A stretch of DNA of 10,769 bases, from the NCBI GenBank assembly GCA_002477945.1, contig DLLF01000029.1, positions 1-10,769 of the forward strand, in the 5' to 3' direction. Below the pieces are notes generated by a model. That model saw nothing but the letters and a program-made list of their open reading frames with translations, was not told the DNA's origin and did no database searches. Made by a program: the position numbers and the translations under genes. Within the stretch, counting starts at the first letter, position 1, and every line of letters begins with the position of its first letter. This DNA comes from Bacteroidales bacterium UBA7569. GTDB lineage: Bacteria; Bacteroidota; Bacteroidia; Bacteroidales; Paludibacteraceae. Of this stretch, positions 5,907 through 10,769 are shown one piece after another.

Positions 5907-6695
5907 ATGATGGTCAATAAACTCAATAATTTATCAGGAAAAGATTGGATTCGCTTTACTAAAAGTTGGTTCACAATCAATGCCCACACTCGTACTAAGG
6001 GACAAATTCAACACCCCGCAAAATATCCTGAGGAACTGGTTGCTGAATTTGTGTCATTTTTTACCAAAGAGGGAGAGATTGTATTAGATCCGTTTGTTGG
6101 TGTGGGTTCTACTATGATCGGATGTCAAAACACGTTTCGTAAATCTATTGGCATCGAACTCAATCCTTTTTTTGCAGAAGAAGCGAATAAATATCTTAAT
6201 CCAGCATATAGTCGCTTACTGCAAGGGGATTGCAGGGTATTACTTAAACAAATCGAGAACGATAGCATAGATTTTATTATGACCTCGCCCCCTTATTGGG
6301 ATATGTTGAAAAAAGCACGAGGACATAGTAACTCGCAACACAAAGAACGTGCTGCTAAAGAACTACCATTATATTATTCGGATGATATCCGAGACCTTGG
6401 AAATATCACCGATTATACAGAATTCTTAACAGAATTAACTCGCATTTTTCTGCAATGTGCAGATAAACTGAAAAGTAAAAAGTATATGTGTATTGTTGTA
6501 CAAAATTTCCGTAATACGGATGGTGCATATATAACATTGGCTTGGGATATAGTTCGACAACTATCAGAATGTATGTGTTTTTGTGGTGAAAAGATATGGA
6601 TACAGGAAAATAAGACGCTGGGAATATGGGGCTATCCTTCCAAATTTATACCGAATATTCACCATCATTACTGTCTCATCTTTCAAAAGATATGA
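5907..6695 (+). CDS. DNA methyltransferase 1 (N4-cytosine or N6-adenine, gamma-like order)
   Basis: A 262-residue SAM-dependent DNA amino-methyltransferase that protects one part of the cognate site. Motif X-like HPAKYPEEL (36-44) precedes motif I LDPFVGVGS (60-68), and catalytic motif IV TSPPYWDML follows at 126-134, 58 residues later. The order X-I-IV with short spacing resembles the gamma class, leaving the C-terminal half for target recognition. SPPYW is common in N4-cytosine enzymes, but the modified base cannot be fixed from sequence. The gene begins 4 bases after the endonuclease stop (ATGATG, either could be used) and its TGA overlaps the next ATG, so the three genes form one operon. 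Confidence 0.88.
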   Translation: MMVNKLNNLSGKDWIRFTKSWFTINAHTRTKGQIQHPAKYPEELVAEFVSFFTKEGEIVLDPFVGVGSTMIGCQNTFRKSIGIELNPFFAEEANKYLNPAYSRLLQGDCRVLLKQIENDSIDFIMTSPPYWDMLKKARGHSNSQHKERAAKELPLYYSDDIRDLGNITDYTEFLTELTRIFLQCADKLKSKKYMCIVVQNFRNTDGAYITLAWDIVRQLSECMCFCGEKIWIQENKTLGIWGYPSKFIPNIHHHYCLIFQKI

Positions 6696-7729
6696 ATTAT
6701 CTGAAATTGCATAACTTGCACCCATATCATGCAAAATTCTATCCGGGAATACCACTATATTTTCTGCAGAAATACGCAACTTCTACAAGCCTGGTATTGG
6801 ATCCGTTTTGCGGAAGCGGGACTACATTGTTGGAATGTAATGCACAAGGCTTACATTCTATAGGTATAGATATAAATTTTCTATCAGCAAAAATTAGTCG
6901 GGCAAAGACGAATATTTACGATAGACACCACATCGAAAAATCTATAACAAACATTCTTAATGCTACCGACAATACTCCTATTAAATTTCTGGATTCCGAT
7001 GTTTGGTTTACAAAAGACAACTATGTTGATTTGTGTATTTTATTCAATGCTATCCAAAAAATAGAAGATGAGACCTATCGCAACTTATTCGAGGTGGTTT
7101 TGTCTTCGCTTCTCAATAAAGTTTGCAATAAGCGTAATACGTGGAATTTGGGGTATTTGTCTGATAATATCCTACCCAATAAAGAAACTAAGATTTCTCT
7201 AAAAACAGAATTTGAGAAAAAATGTACTTGGTTATTATCGGCAATTCGTGAAACTGAGAATTTGACCAATAGGGCTGCTGTATATTGTAGCAATGCCGGT
7301 ACAGTACAACTTGACAAGAAAGCAGATATTGTCATTACCTCACCGCCTTATCCTTTTGCTGTTGATTTTGCTCGGAATAACAGACTATCCTATTATTTGT
7401 TTAATGAAGATATTGAAGAAGCAACAGCAGCAGAAACAGGTGCGCGAAACAAAAGGAATAAACGAGATTGTGAACATTTATTCTTTGAAGAAATGCAAGT
7501 TATATACCTCAACATAATGTCTCAAGTAAAACAATACGGATATTTTTGTATGACGGTATCGGATACAAAACGGAAAAACCAGCAAATTAGTTTTGTGCAA
7601 TGGTTGTTGGATTTATATACTCTTAATAATTGGATTGTCGTCGAAGACACCATACGCCAATTGGAACACCAATCAATGGGACAGAAGAGGATTACGGAGG
7701 AACATTTATTGGTACTCCAAAAACAATAG
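6692..7729 (+). CDS. DNA methyltransferase 2 (alpha-like order)
   Basis: A 345-residue DNA amino-methyltransferase. Motif X-like HPYHAKFYP (10-18) precedes motif I LDPFCGSGTT (36-45), while catalytic motif IV TSPPYPF appears only at 216-222. The roughly 170-residue stretch between I and IV is long enough to hold motifs II-III plus a target-recognition domain, as in alpha-class enzymes, unlike its neighbour. The start at 6692 overlaps the previous stop by ATGA; the frame continues upstream to 6626, but those codons lie inside the first methylase gene. Two different methylases next to one endonuclease is the usual solution for an asymmetric recognition sequence, each modifying one strand. No terminator is obvious downstream. 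Confidence 0.88.
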   Translation: MNYLKLHNLHPYHAKFYPGIPLYFLQKYATSTSLVLDPFCGSGTTLLECNAQGLHSIGIDINFLSAKISRAKTNIYDRHHIEKSITNILNATDNTPIKFLDSDVWFTKDNYVDLCILFNAIQKIEDETYRNLFEVVLSSLLNKVCNKRNTWNLGYLSDNILPNKETKISLKTEFEKKCTWLLSAIRETENLTNRAAVYCSNAGTVQLDKKADIVITSPPYPFAVDFARNNRLSYYLFNEDIEEATAAETGARNKRNKRDCEHLFFEEMQVIYLNIMSQVKQYGYFCMTVSDTKRKNQQISFVQWLLDLYTLNNWIVVEDTIRQLEHQSMGQKRITEEHLLVLQKQ

Positions 7730-7862
7730 TCACATTATCTTCATTATCAATCATTGATATATTTACCGCAAAAATACCGGTTGAAACACCGCAAAAATGC
7801 CGATTGATTTGTGTAATCCGCTTGTTATTAGAATCTTTGTGGTACATTAAATAATTGAGATT

Positions 7863-8031
7863 ATGAAGTACTTTGAGCGAGTAGCAGATAGTATGTTGCA
7901 AGAGCGATTGGAGGCATTCAGTGCGGTATTGATTGAGGAATCCAAGTGGACGGGAAAGACCAACACCGGCGAACCGATGTACGCGCCCCGATGGTGTGCA
8001 TATCATTCCGCTGGCGGCTTTGAAACTATAA
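7863..8031 (+). pseudogene. Collapsed remnant of an AAA_14/DUF4143-type ATPase gene
   Basis: The frame from ATG 7863 gives MKYFERVADSMLQERLEAFS, then AVLIEESKWTGKTNTGE, the typical N-terminus and degenerate Walker A (SKWTGKT) of DUF4143-family ATPases. The homology then stops. A second frame, shifted, gives RPDGVHIIPLAALKL and TAA (8029-8031), which is how these proteins typically end. About 35 N-terminal and 18 C-terminal codons therefore survive, with the roughly 350 residues between them deleted and a frame change at the joint (near 7962-7985). In the original frame translation reads on through the wrong frame to 8048. Not functional as an ATPase. Family assignment of the ends is from memory of these proteins. 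Confidence 0.7.
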
Positions 8032-8070
8032 TCGGAAACTATACGTGAATTAACAAACTAATTCATAAGA

Positions 8071-8157
8071 AATTATCTATTATCGGTATTTTAATGGCTC
8101 TTTAATGGCAATTAATGGAGAAAAAAATTAACGTCTAATTAACGGCAATTAACGGAG
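8071..8157 (+). repeat. TTAAYGG-triad repeat, copy B
   Basis: The clearest single copy. After AATTATCTATTATCGG come two triads of the heptamer: TTAATGG at 8091, 8102 and 8112, and TTAACGT/TTAACGG at 8128, 8139 and 8149. Both triads have steps of 11 and 10 bases, close to one helical turn. It fills the gap between the collapsed ATPase gene and the converging intact ATPase gene. Confidence 0.75.
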
Positions 8158-8177
8158 AACTCTGCCTCGGATATACG

Positions 8178-9434
8178 TTATTGCATAAAATCCACTTTGT
8201 GTGTCAGGAAATCCCACAGATTCAGATACAGTATTCCGTTGTCGTTGCGGTAAGTAGGTGTCAGTCCCGCTACGACGATCACTTTCTGAAAACCATCTTT
8301 GATATGCAGCAGCGACTGCTGTTCCTGTTGGTCTTTTGCCGCATCGGGAATGGCGTACGCCGACTGAATATAATAACGCTCATAGCCCTTGTTGCACACA
8401 AAATCAACCTCCAACACCTGTCGCACTGACTTTCCCGCTTCGTTCTTGGTGTTCAACACCACCTGCCCGACATCCACAGAATAACCTCTTGCGCGCAATT
8501 CATTGTATATCAAGTTCTCCATGAGGTGCGTCTGCTCATTTTGGCGGAAATTGATACGCGCATTCCTCAGCCCCAAATCTTCAAAATAGTATTTGGCAGG
8601 TGTGTCAATATATTTGCGCCCCTTGATGTCATAGCGGACGGATTTCTCCAACAAAAAGGAGTCTTGCAACAAATCGATATAGCGTTTGATGGTCTCTGCC
8701 GTCAATGTGCTGTGTTTCACCGAGCGGAACGTATCTTCCAATTTCTTCGGACTCACCAGACCGCCCACCGAGGAGGACAGAATATCCACCAACTCCACAA
8801 GGTCGTCGTCATTCATCACCTTGTACCGTTCTTTGATGTCGCGCAAATACGTTTCACGCATCAGATTTTTGAGGTACAGTTCTTTCTGCTCGGTGGTGGG
8901 AAGTGCCGCAATATGGGGCAGCCCGCCATACAGCATATATTCGCGCAATGCTTCGGGCTCTGTCTTGCCCGCAAAATATGGCAACATCTCGGCAAAACTG
9001 AGCGGGTGCACCCGTATCTCGTCACCGCGACCGCGAAACTCCGTAATCACATCGGTGGACAGCAGACGGGAATTGGAACCTGTTACATACAAGTCTGCAT
9101 TGGGGACTTTAAGGTAACTGTTCAGCACATCCTCAAACTCGTCCACCATCTGAATCTCGTCAATCAGCACATAGTGCATTTGGTCGTCCGACAAACGATT
9201 GTCAATATACTCAAGCAAAGCATCCGGATTGCGCAGTTTGCTATTGCGGCGGTTTTCAAGGTCTATCATTATCAGGTGTGCATCATCCACACCTTGTTGC
9301 CTAAGGTAGTCTGCGAAGATGTGAAAAAGCAAGTATGATTTGCCGGCACGGCGAATGCCGGTAACCACCTTAATCATGCCGTTATGCATACGGTTCTTCA
9401 GTTGCTGAAGATAAGTATCTCTTGAAAACTCCAT
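8178..9434 (-). CDS. AAA_14/DUF4143-family ATPase
   Basis: A 418-residue P-loop ATPase with an AAA_14 core and a DUF4143-type C-terminus, another family heavily multiplied in Bacteroidales whose physiological role is not established. Walker A is GIRRAGKS (26-33), Walker B is YVLIDE (88-93), followed by LYVTGSNSRLLS (sensor region) and FRGRGDEIRVHPLSFAEML, a family hallmark. The C-terminal restriction-nuclease-like fold keeps EVDFV, but its later strand is YYIQSAY, without the Glu-x-Lys pair, so nuclease activity is unlikely. Start 9434 fits the promoter at 9476-9507. The gene is intact and flanked on both sides by TTAAYGG repeats. It differs in family from the ATPase at 1314-2750. Confidence 0.9.
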   Translation of the reverse strand: MEFSRDTYLQQLKNRMHNGMIKVVTGIRRAGKSYLLFHIFADYLRQQGVDDAHLIMIDLENRRNSKLRNPDALLEYIDNRLSDDQMHYVLIDEIQMVDEFEDVLNSYLKVPNADLYVTGSNSRLLSTDVITEFRGRGDEIRVHPLSFAEMLPYFAGKTEPEALREYMLYGGLPHIAALPTTEQKELYLKNLMRETYLRDIKERYKVMNDDDLVELVDILSSSVGGLVSPKKLEDTFRSVKHSTLTAETIKRYIDLLQDSFLLEKSVRYDIKGRKYIDTPAKYYFEDLGLRNARINFRQNEQTHLMENLIYNELRARGYSVDVGQVVLNTKNEAGKSVRQVLEVDFVCNKGYERYYIQSAYAIPDAAKDQQEQQSLLHIKDGFQKVIVVAGLTPTYRNDNGILYLNLWDFLTHKVDFMQ

Positions 9435-9475
9435 TTGCGTCGATATTTTTGCGTATTTCTATATTATTTACGGCG

Positions 9476-9507
9476 CAAAGATACTATTCTTTCGGTAAAT
9501 ATGCAAA
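9476..9507 (-). promoter_or_regulatory. Bacteroidetes-type promoter of the 8178-9434 ATPase gene
   Basis: Minus strand TTTG (9507-9504), 20 bases, TATCTTTG (9483-9476). Exact consensus; transcription would start about 35 bases before the start codon. Confidence 0.78.
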
Positions 9508-9560
9508 TACTTGTTGTTTATTAATCTTTGCCTAAGTGAATTCATGGGTAATTTATGAGA

Positions 9561-9838
9561 AATTATATGTTATCGGCATTTATGGGCATTAATGGAGAAA
9601 GAACGCATCAATGAACGAAGAAACTTAACGACTTATTGACGGCAATTAACGGAGCCCCATAGTATCCGATAATGCTTTTTTTGTATAGTCATTTAATGGG
9701 CATTAATGGAGAAAGAACACATCACTGGAAACTGAATTAACGGCTTATTGACGGCAATTAACGGAGCCCTGTACCCGAGAATGCAATTCATACTCCATTC
9801 GCGGCTGATTATATGTTTATCAGTGTTTTAATGGAGGG
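9561..9838 (+). repeat. Head-to-tail TTAAYGG-triad repeats, copies C, D and partial E
   Basis: Two full units and a partial third stand in tandem: C (9561-9665), D (9666-9773) and E (9774-9838). C and D share CATTAATGGAGAAAGAAC, then TTATTGACGGCAATTAACGG and GAGCCC. Second-triad heptamers start at 9625, 9636 and 9646 in C and at 9737, 9748 and 9758 in D, again with steps of 11 and 10. E keeps only the first half and matches the beginning of copy A (ATTCGCGG, ATTATATGTTTATC). No gene lies in 9435-10051 apart from these repeats and the two divergent promoters. Confidence 0.75.
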
Positions 9839-9970
9839 TATTGTCCACTTTCATTGAGTATATCTTACCATTACAAATGAAAACATCTATCCATAACAAA
9901 TGGAAACTATTGCATATGTCAAATAAAATAAAATCAGTAGTTTATGTTATGCTGTTTGGCGCACCTTTCT

Positions 9971-10002
9971 CTTGTATAAATGCAAAAGAAAGTGTACTTT
10001 TG
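9971..10002 (+). promoter_or_regulatory. Bacteroidetes-type promoter of the esterase gene
   Basis: CTTG (9971-9974), 20 bases, TACTTTTG (9995-10002), with TGTACTTTTGCAGCG identical to the promoter of the ATPase at 1314-2750. It lies about 50 bases before the start at 10052. Confidence 0.7.
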
Positions 10003-10051
10003 CAGCGCAAATAATAAGGTATAGATAAACAATAAATTATAACCGAATTAT

Positions 10052-10769
10052 ATGTTTATGAAAAAGCGAATCCTATTCTTCTTTTCCCTCCTTCTCCTCT
10101 TCTCCCCCTGCCAATCCTTTGCGGGCACCGGCGACCAACAGGAGCAGGACATCTACATAACGGGGCACATCGACACCCTCATGTTGGAGTCCGACTATTT
10201 CGATTTCCCGCGCAAGGTTTTTGTCTATCTGCCCCCTCTCTATCCTTACTTCGATGCCACCGACTTTGATGTGGTTTATACCACGGACGCCCAGACCATG
10301 GAGCAGTTCTTCATGGCTTCTGCAATGCCCTCGTTCATGAATCAATCCAAATGGCTCATTGTCGTGGGTATATGCAGCCCGCAGATTATGTCGTACAGCC
10401 GTCAGGATGATTTCCTACCCAATGACAGCACTACCATCCGGAGTTACTACGGGCACGGCGGGCATTCCGAGGATTTGATGAACTTTGTCAAGCACGAACT
10501 GATGCCCTATATCCGCAGCCATTACCGGACTACTGAGCGCAGTCTGGGCATCGGACATTCGTTGGGGGCTTCTTTCATGATGCAATGTCTCATGAACGGC
10601 GACCTCTTTACGGACTATTTCTTCCTCTCGCCCAATCTGACCTTCGGCGAGGACAAGTTGCTGCTTGCCAAGCAGTTCTGCCATTACCGGTTTGATGAGA
10701 ACAAGCGGTGCTATCTCTTTTTCAGCGATGCGGGCGAAGAGCGGCAGTCCCCGAGGTGGGAGGCATGGA
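10052..10769 (+). CDS. Secreted alpha/beta-hydrolase, putative esterase (5' part)
   Basis: The frame starts MFMKKRILFFFSLLLLFSPC and is open to the window end (239 codons). The basic start plus hydrophobic run is a signal peptide, probably cut after SFA, which sends the protein to the periplasm; the Cys has Pro before it, so a lipoprotein is less likely. The mature part has the layout of the 'putative esterase' family (esterase D / IroE-like, COG2819): FDFPRKVFVYLPPLY near the start, KWLIVVGI in the middle, a conserved HELMPYIRSHYRT helix, and the nucleophile elbow GHSLG with Ser170, followed by YFFLSPNLTF. The catalytic Asp and His would lie beyond the window. Met at 10058 is an equally good start. 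The substrate is unknown; such enzymes hydrolyse siderophore, acetyl or feruloyl esters. Confidence 0.82.
   Translation, partial: MFMKKRILFFFSLLLLFSPCQSFAGTGDQQEQDIYITGHIDTLMLESDYFDFPRKVFVYLPPLYPYFDATDFDVVYTTDAQTMEQFFMASAMPSFMNQSKWLIVVGICSPQIMSYSRQDDFLPNDSTTIRSYYGHGGHSEDLMNFVKHELMPYIRSHYRTTERSLGIGHSLGASFMMQCLMNGDLFTDYFFLSPNLTFGEDKLLLAKQFCHYRFDENKRCYLFFSDAGEERQSPRWEAW

Noticed and set aside
7293..7517. Frames overlapping the second methylase in other registers
   Set aside because: Shadows of the methylase coding frame, which carries the SPPY motif in this same interval.
8526..9338. Long plus-strand reading frame of 270 codons
   Set aside because: It lies wholly antisense to the DUF4143-type ATPase, whose Walker motifs and family features are clear; the antisense product is rich in Gln, His and Ile without domain logic.
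9561..9838. CRISPR array
   Set aside because: Units are about 105 bases, diverged along their whole length, and there are no constant short repeats separating unique spacers or cas genes nearby.

Overview
The window reads as an accessory, gene-shuffled stretch of a Bacteroidales chromosome (Bacteroides, Phocaeicola, Parabacteroides or a close relative). The main clue is the promoters: five places carry the Bacteroidetes -33/-7 pattern (TTG or TTTG, 20 bases, TAnnTTTG) in front of a gene. Shine-Dalgarno sequences are mostly weak or absent, and the protein families fit the group.

Left part (1-1313): the last 19 codons of a PH-like protein gene are followed by a promoter and a two-gene toxin-antitoxin operon (a small antitoxin without obvious YefM features, and a YoeB/Txe mRNA interferase). 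A second, start-less copy of the PH-like gene end follows, so the toxin-antitoxin operon sits between two copies of the same gene tail. Then comes a repeat built from TTAAYGG heptamers and the minus-strand gene of a 478-residue archaeal-type ATPase with a nuclease-like C-terminus (1314-2750).

Middle part (2751-7729): about 0.9 kb without a convincing gene holds an 11-bp tandem repeat and a few relics. A strong promoter then opens a roughly 310-base structured leader with several hairpins, three tiny overlapping reading frames and an intrinsic-terminator-like hairpin just before the start codon of a 624-residue putative type IIS-like restriction endonuclease. Two DNA methyltransferase genes follow at +4 and -4 bases, forming a three-gene restriction-modification operon. 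The two methyltransferases differ in motif spacing (one gamma-like, one alpha-like). This is what an asymmetric recognition site, needing a separate methylase per strand, would require. The operon is more AT-rich than its neighbours and looks horizontally acquired.

Right part (7730-10769): a collapsed remnant of a third ATPase gene (N-terminal and C-terminal ends fused out of frame), another TTAAYGG repeat, an intact minus-strand AAA_14/DUF4143-type ATPase (8178-9434), a head-to-tail array of the same repeat, and the 5' part of a secreted alpha/beta-hydrolase (esterase) gene that runs off the window.

The restriction-modification operon is thus flanked by ATPase loci and by a dispersed, helically phased repeat family. 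The most unusual elements are the leader RNA in front of the restriction operon and the TTAAYGG arrays.
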